From contig NZ_JAEMUI010000009.1 in the NCBI RefSeq assembly GCF_016461715.1, positions 62,001-126,000 on the forward strand: a stretch of DNA of 64,000 nucleotides, written 5' to 3'. The position numbers and the translations under genes are program-made. The notes beneath the pieces were generated by a model. It worked only from the letters and a program-made list of their open reading frames with translations. It was not told the origin of the DNA and searched no databases. The DNA comes from Marinomonas spartinae. GTDB lineage: Bacteria > Pseudomonadota > Gammaproteobacteria > Pseudomonadales > Marinomonadaceae. Shown here one piece after another: positions 31,751 to 40,881 of this stretch; position 1 is the first letter of the stretch, and every line of letters starts with the position of its first letter.

Positions 31751-31949
31751 AATGATTTGCCCGCGTTGCATTATTTATTGGGGCGTCGTAGCATTCATAA
31801 AGTGGGTAAGGTGATGTTGTGTGAGAACTCTATCATCGCCAGAAACATTAGACCACGTCTCTTCTTTTTTTTTCGTTTTCTATGAATAATTTTTACTTAT
31901 ATCGACAGTTTTGCAATTACCTCCATTAGCTCGACTTTATTGTCTACCC
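31751..31949. other. Intergenic, no gene seen
   Basis: Carries stop codons in all readings of useful length; possibly the outer end of the decayed insertion element and the 3' flank of the DKNYY gene. Confidence 0.5.
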
Positions 31950-33263
31950 CTAATATTCCGCTACTTTTAAACAATATTCACCTGCTTCGTTTTCATCAGC
32001 ATATAAATTATCATCATATTTGAAAGTTGATGGTTCTGTATCTACCAATCTATGCTCACGCCAGTAAACATGGTTGGCATCTTTTGAAAAACGATCTGAA
32101 ATGATTGTAAAGCTCTCTGGATCTGCTCCATTCATAGCCGTGCCGTGGTAAAAGACTTGATTAGATATACGGACAAATGCACTCTCACTTAGATCGAGCA
32201 CAATAACATCTTCAGGCTTAACATTTTCTAGCTTTTTGTTTCTCCCATAAACTTCGTTGTTATAAACATAAAAATCATTAGTGATTTTTTCAATATCATC
32301 GCTTGGGACCAGTATTACCGTTGTAGCATCTAGATGAAGTGAATCCCATTTCCACATCTTTTCTAGTTCATCAGCGTCAGAACGACTTACTTCAGATGGT
32401 TTTTTATTTTCAACGACATTACCTCTGTAGTAGAGGTTTCTTTGATCCTTTGAAATAGTATCATTTAATACTTTAAAGGTGTTTGGATCACTTTTAAGAA
32501 TAGGTGTATTAAAGTAGTAAGCTTGATTTTTATCTTTTCTGTAGTATGGGGATATAATAGTAAAACCATCAGGGACCATCTCTTCAACAATCTCACCATA
32601 GGAATAAATATGGAATGTGTCTGTTGAATATTCATCACTGATAATTTTAAAACTGTTGGCTTCGTTACTAATGACTTGACCTTGATAAATCACCTGCTCC
32701 TTATGTCTAATATAGTGCTCGTTGGCATTTGAAATTGCTGCAGGGGTCAATTTAAGGGGAATTTTTATATCAATATAATAATATAAATAATCTTTATCCA
32801 TGGAGTATAAACCATGAAGGTAAACGAAAGTGGTTGGTTCAGCCCCTTCAATAACATCACCATAACAGAACACTTTATCGTTACTAATGAGGTAACCAGA
32901 GTTAGCACTGTTTGCGTTAAGTTCTGATTTAACAAATTTTACTGAGCTAGGACTGGCTCCTACAACCGACTTACCATTGAAATAGACATTATTGATGTCT
33001 TTAGCATAGGACTGATCTATCACCTCAAAGGTATCTGAATCCGCTCCTTCGATTTCTTTCCCTCCGATTTGAAAGAAATTGCCATTCCTGACAAAAACAA
33101 CTTTACCATCCTGCCTATAATATTGATTACTCACTTTACTATTATAAGCGGTAGCATTATACATACTTGGACTACTAACGTAAAATGAAAAAGCAGCGAC
33201 AACTATTACACAAATAATAAAGATAAATAATAATACAATACCAATCCACATTAAAATTCCCAT
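31950..33263 (-). CDS. Membrane-anchored DKNYY-repeat protein
   Basis: A 437-residue protein with an N-terminal membrane helix (WIGIVLLFIFIICVIVVAAF) and then at least eight repeats of the DKNYY type: Tyr-Ala/Ser-Lys-Asp followed by three to five residues and VYF/YY-x-G (SYAKDINNVYFNGK, RFSKDANHVYWREH, YYRKDKNQAYYFNT), each followed by a ...ADP.SF.v... segment. DKNYY proteins have no settled function; some lie beside polymorphic toxins. Here it stands between two Rhs modules and is AT-rich. It may be an orphan immunity protein held at the membrane, which is inference. Confidence 0.75.
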   Translation of the reverse strand: MGILMWIGIVLLFIFIICVIVVAAFSFYVSSPSMYNATAYNSKVSNQYYRQDGKVVFVRNGNFFQIGGKEIEGADSDTFEVIDQSYAKDINNVYFNGKSVVGASPSSVKFVKSELNANSANSGYLISNDKVFCYGDVIEGAEPTTFVYLHGLYSMDKDYLYYYIDIKIPLKLTPAAISNANEHYIRHKEQVIYQGQVISNEANSFKIISDEYSTDTFHIYSYGEIVEEMVPDGFTIISPYYRKDKNQAYYFNTPILKSDPNTFKVLNDTISKDQRNLYYRGNVVENKKPSEVSRSDADELEKMWKWDSLHLDATTVILVPSDDIEKITNDFYVYNNEVYGRNKKLENVKPEDVIVLDLSESAFVRISNQVFYHGTAMNGADPESFTIISDRFSKDANHVYWREHRLVDTEPSTFKYDDNLYADENEAGEYCLKVAEY

Positions 33264-33595
33264 TCAACTACCCCCTAATTTAGGAATTATATTCTCGTAT
33301 AAAACAACACACTTATAAAAAGAATAGTATTGCCATGGCTTTAGTGCTTTTTTACTGTTTAAAATTATATGCAAATAACCTTGAACAATTCCTGATACTA
33401 GGGAATATGCAAAAAACCTATCTCATAAGATAATCGCTTTTTAAGGCTTTGAGCCTCAAGCAGGCCACCCATTAAATTGTATTAATACGGAGAAATGGCA
33501 TTTTTCAAGGTAGTTGTCACCTAAAATAAAAAATCACTTATAAAGATGGCAACTCTAATATAAAAACAATGCAAGCTAAATAGTTTGAGTAAAAA
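33264..33595. other. AT-rich intergenic region
   Basis: 332 bases with no open frame of note. It must hold the promoter of the DKNYY gene if that gene is not read through from upstream; no clear promoter or hairpin was picked. Confidence 0.5.
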
Positions 33596-33933
33596 TCAAA
33601 CCCCCAATTTACGGCAATAGGTTTTTAACTTAATCAACCCAGACTCAAGCTTAAATTTTTGAACATTGGGGCTTTTAAACTTGAATGCATTGGATATATG
33701 CGTCTTAATCATCGCCGCCATACCTTCAAAACCTTCTGGCACCGATGCCATCATACCGTCCATCATAGAAACAAGAGACTCTTGCTTTTCTTCCATTAGC
33801 GACGGATCTTCGTACACGTCCCGCAGCAACTAAACAAACGTTGAAAAATTGACCTCTTCCATAACTTGCTATCCTTAAACCTACCTAAAACCACATACCC
33901 TATGAGTTTTCAGACTTATCAGCAAGCTTAATC
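33595..33933. repeat. Direct repeat, copy 2 (88-codon gene and leader)
   Basis: Near-identical to 27241-27580 in the same orientation, with scattered substitutions and a small block change in codons 9-12 of the gene. Confidence 0.9.
33596..33862 (-). pseudogene. 88-codon Rhs-island gene, copy with nonsense codon
   Basis: The same gene as at 27242-27508 and of equal length (89 codons with stop), but Lys12 (AAG) is TAG here, after FSTFV. Downstream sequence is otherwise well conserved. A restart at a TTG (33829) would give 77 residues, but without a ribosome site. The stop suggests the gene is dispensable in this position. Confidence 0.8.
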
Positions 33934-33994
33934 TATTTAAGAAATTACTTGTAGAAGTTTTGAGGGATACCTTTAAAACTCAAGAGTCTAAAAA

Positions 33995-34573
33995 TCAAAG
34001 CTCAATCACTTCAGTGCCATCAAAAAATCCATCAGGAACATCCTCCAACTTAACAACTGGCATAGAAGAAGAGTATTTAAATGAACTAGATGTGTATGAA
34101 ATTATCATATTATCTTTAGAGTTCTCTAATAATACTGCTATTTCATCACTATCATAAAAATTTTTAGATCCTTCCTCAGTTTTTCTAACAAACACTTTTA
34201 TAGATATAATTTTTTCTTCAATCATACCTATCCATTTTTTTTTATTTGAGTATTTTGGATGATCATATTTAAATGAGTTACCAACCCTTGCTAAATAAGT
34301 ATTAGTTTTAATCCCATTTCTAATATCAAACCAAGCCACAACAGACCTTTTAACATCATCAACAGTAAAACCAATTACATCTTCATTTTCCAAATATATA
34401 AAAATGCTATTACCGCCGTAACCAAATAAGTCTTCCTCAGATACATTTCTTCTTTTTTTATACCTACTCATACCAAATTCACTATATGGCTTAACGATAT
34501 CAACTATTTTATTTTCCTTAAGAGTCGATACTATTTGATCATTGATCGTGAGACCTTTCGATATACTATCCAT
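33995..34573 (-). CDS. Candidate immunity protein of the intact Rhs toxin
   Basis: A 192-residue, strikingly AT-rich gene whose start lies 7 bases after the stop of rhs at 34581. Rich in Lys, Ser, Ile and Asp, with no signal peptide or membrane segment, as expected for a cytoplasmic antitoxin against an intracellular toxin. Readable features: DLFGYGGNSIFIYLENEDVI and KLEDVPDGFFDGTEVIEL at the end. No known family was recognised; the immunity role is inferred from position and composition. Confidence 0.65.
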   Translation of the reverse strand: MDSISKGLTINDQIVSTLKENKIVDIVKPYSEFGMSRYKKRRNVSEEDLFGYGGNSIFIYLENEDVIGFTVDDVKRSVVAWFDIRNGIKTNTYLARVGNSFKYDHPKYSNKKKWIGMIEEKIISIKVFVRKTEEGSKNFYDSDEIAVLLENSKDNMIISYTSSSFKYSSSMPVVKLEDVPDGFFDGTEVIEL

Positions 34574-34580
34574 TTATCAC

Positions 34581-37500
34581 CTAGCCATTAATAATATTTA
34601 ATATCATTTCATACTCATGCACGATTATATCTGTACTTGAGTCGACATATTCAATAGCAGAATTAATCGAAACATTTTGTGGGTCTGCAACCCTTGGAAG
34701 ACCATCTTTACCATACATAAACTGAAGGTCTTTAATTGCTATTCCTTTTTCCTCAAAGGTATCATGAATTTTTTCTAGCTCATCTAAAGTCTTTTGGGAG
34801 ACGATATTTTTTACTTCCTCAGGTGTGATATTTCTTCCTATATCACGTCCATTAAATAGCATTCTTTCTTGTATTCCCCCTTGAATAACTTCTCCATCAT
34901 CGGTCGTTAATTCACCAAACTCAGTAATCGGTACCACAGGAAGCCCCAGCTCTTTAACTTTGTCTAAGTCACTTGCCTCTTTCTTAATATCTTCAAAGGT
35001 GGCGGGGTTCATATTGTTAGAGTTGCGTTTCGGTACTAAGAAGACCTGTTTGTCATCAATTGCTAATGCTTCTTTATAACCGCCTGCCCCCAATTTATTA
35101 TCTAAAACACTGGATGGAAGCTGTCTAAACTGAATGGGATCAACCTCAGTTGCGGTTGCAGTACCGAGTAGCTTCTCTTCAAGCTCACTGCTAACCCCTG
35201 TATTATTGCTTAAAGAGGCACTATTACTCTCTTTACATAACCCCATAGGATCGACCCAATTCACTGGATTGGGAGCGTATTGATAGTGGTTGATGCCACC
35301 CACTATACCAATTGGGTCTTGGTGGATAAAGCGTTGTTGTTTTGGGCAGTAGTAACGAAACCGGTTATAGTGGAAGCCGCTTTCTTGGTCGAAGTATTGG
35401 CCTTGGAAACGTATGGGCTGGTAGAAGTCTTTGCTTTTACCTTCTCGTTCAGCTTTTTGTTTATTGTCTTCGTAACCATAGGCGTTAGCGGTATTTTCCC
35501 ATACCACCTCTGCGGCTTTGTTGGTTACGAATCTCGGCGTATTAAGTTGGTCAAGGTGGTAGTAATACACCTCATCTTGTTTGATCAAGGCAACCGGATG
35601 GAATTCATTGGGGCGGTTGATGTACCAGGTGTACTGGCCGTTTAGGTATTCCCCTAGCAGTTGGTTACCATCCCAGATAAAGTCAATTTTGCCTTGCTCA
35701 GTATGTTTGGCAATACGACGGCCCAGTGGGTCGTAGTCGTATTGGGTGAGGACTCCGTCTTTTGCAAAGCTGGTGAGTTGGTTAAAGGCGTTAAACGAAC
35801 GCTGCGTTTTAACACCCACACCCAGTTCGCTGATTTGGTTACCGCAATCATCATAGTCGAAGTCGATGTCAGCAAATTTGAGCAGTCGATCACCTTCCGT
35901 GATCGCTTGGATAGACGGATCATTCTCTGCAAATGCAACAACATTTTCTTCGCTCTCAACTGCGCTTAGTTCACCTTTGTTCTCTTCTCTCTCATTAGGA
36001 TGACTTTTTGCTTTATCGTTCTCAATCACGGTGCGTTGGGCGATGGGGTTGCCCACACTGTCCCACTCAAATTCGGTGTGTTTGCACTGTGAACTGTGTG
36101 ATTGATGGCCTTGCGAATAAGAAGCCACGCTTTCTTTAATCAGTTGCCCAAGAGCGTTGTATTCAAAGGCTTCTTGCTTCGCTTGTGCGAAGCTACCTTC
36201 TTCTTGCTGTGATGTTTGCGTTTGGCTTTGTCGGCCGATGAGCTGATCGATGCCATCGTATTGGTAAGCACTCTGATCATAAAGTCGTTGCTCTGGATGC
36301 GTGAGCGTTTGCTGTGTTAAACGATGGAACACATCAAAGGTTTGCTCTAACGCAATGTGGTTACCAAAGGTTTGTTGGATAAGATGGTTTTGTTTGTCGT
36401 ATTGGAAGACAGCTAACGTTTGCGAAGTATCTCCTTCGCTTAATTCAATGGCCGTCAGTTGGCTATGTTGGTTGTAACGATAGTGAAGCGTTTTACCATC
36501 GGGTAATGTTAAACGTTTACGGCGGCCAAATTCATCGTATTGATAATGGAGCGTATGTTGTTGGGCGCCTTGTGTTTGTTGACTGCTGAGCAGTCTATTA
36601 CCACGGTCGAAGGTCTGTTTTAAGGTGACCTCGGGATTATGCGCACGAACAAGGTTGCCATTCACGTCGTATTGATAGCGGTTACTATTGTTGACGATTT
36701 GTTGATGAGATTCGCTACGACCTTGTTGAGCACTAGCTTGTTGTGCGATGACACGGCCCATGACATCTCGCTGGATGTGGACAACACGCTTATCGCTTTC
36801 TTTGAGCGAGATTAACCGATTGTTGCCGTCGTATTGGTAACGCTGCTGTTTGCCATCGAAACCGGTGATCTGGATGGGGTTTTCGTTGGCATCGTAGGCA
36901 ATTCTGTAATGAGCGTCGTCATCTCGACGAATGCCCGTTAGGTTACGCTCTTGGTCGTAGGTCAGGTGTAAGGCGCTGCCATCAGGCTGGATGATGGTGC
37001 TCGGTTGGCTCAAACCTTCAAAGGTTTGTCGGGTGATCTCGCCTTTGTTGTTTTTACTGGCGATAAGACGACCAGCCTCATCGTATTCAAAGTAGGTGTG
37101 TTGTTTGTCGTCAGGCGCGTTTTCATCAAAGGCGACGGTTTCAATCAGTTGCCCTCGTTCATTACGTTTGTACTGAACCAGTAATCCACTGTCAGATAAG
37201 GTGGCATTAATACGCCCTAAGCTGTCGTAACTGTAGCGGGTTAAACGGTCGTTTTCTTGTTTTGCTAGCAGTTCGCCCTGTTCGTTCCAACGGTATTTGG
37301 TGACTTGACCGTCAAAGCTGATGTGCTGAGCCAAGTGGCCTTGGGGGTCGTAGCTGTATAACGCAACACGTCCATCGGGATGGGTTTCGCTGAGCAGTAA
37401 ACCGGACACATTGTACTGGCGTGCAATGGTGGTTTTGTCTGGTAGGACAGTGAGAATGCGCTGACCCAGTTGGTTGTAGGCAAAGGTGGTTTTATTGCCA

Positions 37501-38999
37501 TCGGGGGTGGTGACAGATTCCAGCTGTCCATATGGTGTATAGGTCAGGTCAGTTGTGTTGCCCTGAGGATCGATTTCGCGGATTTTTTGCCCATTGTGGT
37601 TATACACATAACGACGTATATTGCCATTGGGGTCCGTGTGTTCGGTGAGTTTACCTTGCTCGTTGTGAACAAAGCGCTCCCGATTGCCGCGTGAGTCAAT
37701 ACTGGTGGTTGTGCCTTTTTCAGGGCCGTATTCGAATTGGTAGCAGTAGGTGTCATTATCGCCCCATTGTTTGATGCATTTTGCATCATGGGCATAGCTA
37801 TCCCATTCGAAATGATGGCTAAAGCCACTGGCACGAGTTCGTTTGGTAATGAGGTTGGCTGCGTTATAGGCGTACTGTTCTTTTTCCCCCGCGTGGTTCA
37901 CTGCTGCGATGAGGTTGCCCGCTTCATCATAGTCATAGTGGGCTAATGGTGTTTTAGAAGTGACAAACTGCTCTTTCTCATTGACATGATACGCTTTGAC
38001 ATCGACCAGCCATCCTCTCGCATTATAATTGAGTAAACAGCCACGGGCTTTGTTGACTTCAATGCGTGCTAAACGCTCCTTAGCATCGTAATAAAAACGT
38101 GTGCTTTGACCTGTTTCGTTGATAATTTTTTCAAGCAACCAAGCGGATTCGCCCGCTTTAAAAGTCAGGTGTTCATCCTTGGGGGTTACTAAGACTTGTT
38201 TACCATTGGTTTGATAATGCAAGGCTAACTTGCTACTTAACTGATAACTAGATTGACCAGGTTTGACCTTTTCAAAACGATGGGAAGCACCGTGTTCATC
38301 ATGGTATTCGAGCCAATAGGTGCCCTTTTGCTTTGGACCCACTTTCGGAGGGGGGAGATAGTGCTCCGTCAAGCGCACCATAAAATCATGTCGCCAGCCA
38401 TTGCCCAAGGCCGTTTGCTGGTTTGAGTGAGAAGAACGATACAAACGACGCCATACTAAGGGGCGGCTAGCAGTCAAAGTAAAGTCAATGAGAGGGAGAA
38501 TTTCTTCTCCTGTCAGCATTGAGACAGGGTCTGAGCGGCATTCTTGGTCGGTAATCGGCGTTTCACTAGGATCATTGTTCGCAACGGCACCGGTGCTGTT
38601 GACACTGGCTTCCGTGGCCTTTTTACCGACGACTTTTTCCGATCCCTTTTTCTTTTTACTCTGAGTACTGCTATCGCCACTAGCGGATAAAGTGTGTTGC
38701 ACATTTTGATGATAGCAGGCAATCAAGCCCTTCATGAAAGCAGACTTCAACGCTCTTGCTGTTGCCGCTCCTGTCGCGTCACTTGGACAATCTATACCCA
38801 CGGCTTGCAACAGCTGAATGACATTAAGGCGCTCGGAAGGGTCGGAAACCAATGTTGGCCCAATTTCTGCTATTTGATTGTTGGCTGCATCGGGGGTGTC
38901 CGTGGTCACCTGATGGTATCCAGAAGGTATACGACCATCTTCACCGATCAGGCAAATGGGGTAGCGACTTCCCTTTAGTACAACTGAATAACGATCCAT
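34581..38999 (-). CDS. rhs: Full-length Rhs effector with C-terminal toxin tip of kinase-like pattern
   Basis: A 1472-residue Rhs protein. Residues 1-150 are a soluble N-terminal region without PAAR or membrane helix. SDPVSMLTGEE (about 165) opens the shell, followed by about 25 YD/RHS repeats (YDxxGxL types) to the self-cleavage motif ending WVDPMGL at 1254. The last 218 residues are the toxin. They contain a Gly-rich loop LGAGGYKEAL (1303-1312), a Lys in VFLVPK (1324), a Glu (1341), then GIAIKDLQF and GLPRVADPQNV, resembling the G-loop, Lys, Glu, catalytic Asp and DFG-Asp order of kinase-like folds. Start ATG overlaps the previous stop (TAATG). Likely VgrG/PAAR-loaded type VI cargo. Confidence 0.93.
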   Translation of the reverse strand: MDRYSVVLKGSRYPICLIGEDGRIPSGYHQVTTDTPDAANNQIAEIGPTLVSDPSERLNVIQLLQAVGIDCPSDATGAATARALKSAFMKGLIACYHQNVQHTLSASGDSSTQSKKKKGSEKVVGKKATEASVNSTGAVANNDPSETPITDQECRSDPVSMLTGEEILPLIDFTLTASRPLVWRRLYRSSHSNQQTALGNGWRHDFMVRLTEHYLPPPKVGPKQKGTYWLEYHDEHGASHRFEKVKPGQSSYQLSSKLALHYQTNGKQVLVTPKDEHLTFKAGESAWLLEKIINETGQSTRFYYDAKERLARIEVNKARGCLLNYNARGWLVDVKAYHVNEKEQFVTSKTPLAHYDYDEAGNLIAAVNHAGEKEQYAYNAANLITKRTRASGFSHHFEWDSYAHDAKCIKQWGDNDTYCYQFEYGPEKGTTTSIDSRGNRERFVHNEQGKLTEHTDPNGNIRRYVYNHNGQKIREIDPQGNTTDLTYTPYGQLESVTTPDGNKTTFAYNQLGQRILTVLPDKTTIARQYNVSGLLLSETHPDGRVALYSYDPQGHLAQHISFDGQVTKYRWNEQGELLAKQENDRLTRYSYDSLGRINATLSDSGLLVQYKRNERGQLIETVAFDENAPDDKQHTYFEYDEAGRLIASKNNKGEITRQTFEGLSQPSTIIQPDGSALHLTYDQERNLTGIRRDDDAHYRIAYDANENPIQITGFDGKQQRYQYDGNNRLISLKESDKRVVHIQRDVMGRVIAQQASAQQGRSESHQQIVNNSNRYQYDVNGNLVRAHNPEVTLKQTFDRGNRLLSSQQTQGAQQHTLHYQYDEFGRRKRLTLPDGKTLHYRYNQHSQLTAIELSEGDTSQTLAVFQYDKQNHLIQQTFGNHIALEQTFDVFHRLTQQTLTHPEQRLYDQSAYQYDGIDQLIGRQSQTQTSQQEEGSFAQAKQEAFEYNALGQLIKESVASYSQGHQSHSSQCKHTEFEWDSVGNPIAQRTVIENDKAKSHPNEREENKGELSAVESEENVVAFAENDPSIQAITEGDRLLKFADIDFDYDDCGNQISELGVGVKTQRSFNAFNQLTSFAKDGVLTQYDYDPLGRRIAKHTEQGKIDFIWDGNQLLGEYLNGQYTWYINRPNEFHPVALIKQDEVYYYHLDQLNTPRFVTNKAAEVVWENTANAYGYEDNKQKAEREGKSKDFYQPIRFQGQYFDQESGFHYNRFRYYCPKQQRFIHQDPIGIVGGINHYQYAPNPVNWVDPMGLCKESNSASLSNNTGVSSELEEKLLGTATATEVDPIQFRQLPSSVLDNKLGAGGYKEALAIDDKQVFLVPKRNSNNMNPATFEDIKKEASDLDKVKELGLPVVPITEFGELTTDDGEVIQGGIQERMLFNGRDIGRNITPEEVKNIVSQKTLDELEKIHDTFEEKGIAIKDLQFMYGKDGLPRVADPQNVSINSAIEYVDSSTDIIVHEYEMILNIING
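35238..36715. repeat. Rhs core homology block shared with 30037-31511
   Basis: About 1478 bases near-identical to 30037-31511 (one 3-base indel near the VASYSQGHQ codons), same orientation. Its 3' part is also matched by the remnant at 27612-27906. Long direct identity just before the toxin tip lets tips be swapped by homologous recombination. Confidence 0.92.
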
Positions 39000-39847
39000 T
39001 AACTGTGTGCTTCCTCATTTATCCATACATATGATCCAACAGCTTGATGAACAGATTGCTCTTGAGAAATCATTAATGCATGCTGTGAATCACGGTAACA
39101 AGGGTTATTTATGAGTGAATAAAGGTTAATAACCCCACTCATTGCTCCAATTTTTCCCAACAAGTAGGCAGGAAAAACATAATCAATATTCTCACTTAAA
39201 TGTGGAGAGAGCAGCTGCAAGCTATGCAACCAAGTATCTCCATCCTGAGCAACCCCATTTCCTGGTGAAAAAATTATATCAATTGGTACAATTAAGCCTT
39301 CTGACACGTCCTGAAATAATGCCTGAAACGCATCATGCTGTACAAAATCAACGGTGGTTTCGTAATGAAAAAAGCGCTGTGACCAGCCCTCTTTTACCCT
39401 TTCAAATTTAGCAATCAAACCACCTACACCGTAATAACAATACTCCGCGCTTGAATTTGGTAAGTAGACACCATCAATTGCAATAATATTTGCCGCATCG
39501 ATACTTTGATCAATCATCATTTGTATCGACGCATCCATACCGCTAGAACCAAGACAAAATACAAGTTCAGCCGTTGTTGAGAAAAGTTGGTTGAAACTTT
39601 CAACCACAACCTCCTTTTGCTGATACTGAAACGCCCAAGCAGGCAATAACCAAATGGTAGGCAAACTGGCATCTTGCAATAACGGATATAAGGTTTTTGC
39701 CTTTATGATGCAGTCGTAAGTAAAGGCCTGCCATGTCGCCTCTCCAGACAAAGCGTCGCACTCTAAAAGGTTCCCTGTCAGAACATCGTCGACAGATAAA
39801 GCATGAGGCAACGAAATATCCGCAATTGATACTGAAAAAGCCGTCAT
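38999..39847 (-). CDS. Thiolase-fold-like protein of the type VI/Rhs cargo operon
   Basis: A 282-residue protein weakly resembling beta-ketoacyl-ACP synthases: VFCLGSSGMDASIQMMID, a GLIVPIDIIFSPGNGVAQDG segment like the PDYI..HG.GT..D region, and YVFPAYLLGKIGAMSGVINL like the GH..GAAG region. The catalytic Cys-His-His set is not evident, so it is unlikely to be an active condensing enzyme. Similar thiolase-like genes are known in some vgrG-effector clusters, where they may act as adaptors. Stop overlaps the rhs ATG, implying stoichiometric expression with the Rhs. Confidence 0.5.
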   Translation of the reverse strand: MTAFSVSIADISLPHALSVDDVLTGNLLECDALSGEATWQAFTYDCIIKAKTLYPLLQDASLPTIWLLPAWAFQYQQKEVVVESFNQLFSTTAELVFCLGSSGMDASIQMMIDQSIDAANIIAIDGVYLPNSSAEYCYYGVGGLIAKFERVKEGWSQRFFHYETTVDFVQHDAFQALFQDVSEGLIVPIDIIFSPGNGVAQDGDTWLHSLQLLSPHLSENIDYVFPAYLLGKIGAMSGVINLYSLINNPCYRDSQHALMISQEQSVHQAVGSYVWINEEAHS

Positions 39848-39849
39848 AT

Positions 39850-40881
39850 TTATTCCGCTCCAAGCGCTTCCTCAGCAGGCTGCAGGGATTGATACGCCGT
39901 CAACAAATCGATCAATAAGAGATTTGAAACACTAACAGCACACCTACTTCCTTCATTAAATGCAGAAGACAAAGGATAGCCACTTATCATTCTCTGACTA
40001 GCAAATTCATCTTCATACTTAGGCCAGCTCAATGCAAACTCCTGCTGAAAACGTTTGATAGCACTTTGCTCTCCTTGCCAAGCAGCCAACTGAGTATCAA
40101 ACTCAACCAAGCTATCAAGAGAACTGCCTAATAAATCACGCAACGCTTGGAGTAGTTTGGATGATGCGTCAGAGTGAGCAAGAACAGAGTTAATGAGAGG
40201 TGCATGTTTCACCATACCACCTCGCCCTAGTAAACACAGAGCCTCATCCGCTGATAAAACATTGCTCGCAACATTGCCAATAACATTTAGTTGACCTGGA
40301 CTTAACACAAGCAAGAACAATGACATGACCTTCGTATTCAGTAAGCCCTCTTCCACTAGATCTGTAAACATACGCAAAACGGCATCACTAGAGAGCGGCT
40401 CTGATGTATTTAACCAAGGAAAGCAGTCATAAAGCTCATGTATTGCTTCTTCATTATTTGTCATGCCCATCAGCTTACTAAGCAACAATTCTTTATCTGA
40501 CACAGCGTCACTTAATAGATGATATGAATCCGTGATATCAACAATGCCCTTGAATAAGCCCTGCAGTTTTTCAGAAAAATACAGGGCATTGATGTATTCT
40601 GCTTTTTGTTCATCGCCCATTTCGTCTATAAAAAAAGCAACAGCATCTGTCAGAATGCTCTCATCCAATTCAGACGACAGCAACTCAGATACCTCAGCAA
40701 AATCCAAAGCATTCGCGCTATCTGCCCCGTTATGTCGATTAAACAACCAATATTCTTTTGTGAGTTGTTTTTTACACTGAGCATAATAGCCATATGAAGA
40801 AAAAGGGCTTATTCTTGCCCCATTCAATGCTTGTAATTGATGATAAAAGCGATCAACAAAAATAGATAACAAATCAGCCAC
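39850..40881 (-). CDS. 343-residue helical protein of the VgrG-Rhs operon
   Basis: Not recognised. Predominantly helical, acidic, cytoplasmic-looking, starting GTG (MADLLSIFVDRFYHQLQALN) with an 8-base overlap with the PAAR gene, and ending 2 bases before the thiolase-like gene. Its middle is Leu/Asp/Glu-rich (LSLFLLVLSPGQLNVIG-like region at about 190-210). Position between PAAR and cargo suggests an effector-loading or chaperone role, by inference. Confidence 0.55.
   Translation of the reverse strand: MADLLSIFVDRFYHQLQALNGARISPFSSYGYYAQCKKQLTKEYWLFNRHNGADSANALDFAEVSELLSSELDESILTDAVAFFIDEMGDEQKAEYINALYFSEKLQGLFKGIVDITDSYHLLSDAVSDKELLLSKLMGMTNNEEAIHELYDCFPWLNTSEPLSSDAVLRMFTDLVEEGLLNTKVMSLFLLVLSPGQLNVIGNVASNVLSADEALCLLGRGGMVKHAPLINSVLAHSDASSKLLQALRDLLGSSLDSLVEFDTQLAAWQGEQSAIKRFQQEFALSWPKYEDEFASQRMISGYPLSSAFNEGSRCAVSVSNLLLIDLLTAYQSLQPAEEALGAE

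Noticed and set aside
33596-33829. 77-codon reading of the second 88-codon gene from a TTG
   Set aside because: Comparison with the intact copy shows this TTG is a Leu codon just after the TAG; there is no ribosome site. Treated as a pseudogene.
34581-38999. Reading the Rhs as a secreted wall protein (WapA type)
   Set aside because: It has no signal peptide and sits in a VgrG/PAAR operon, so type VI delivery is the better explanation.
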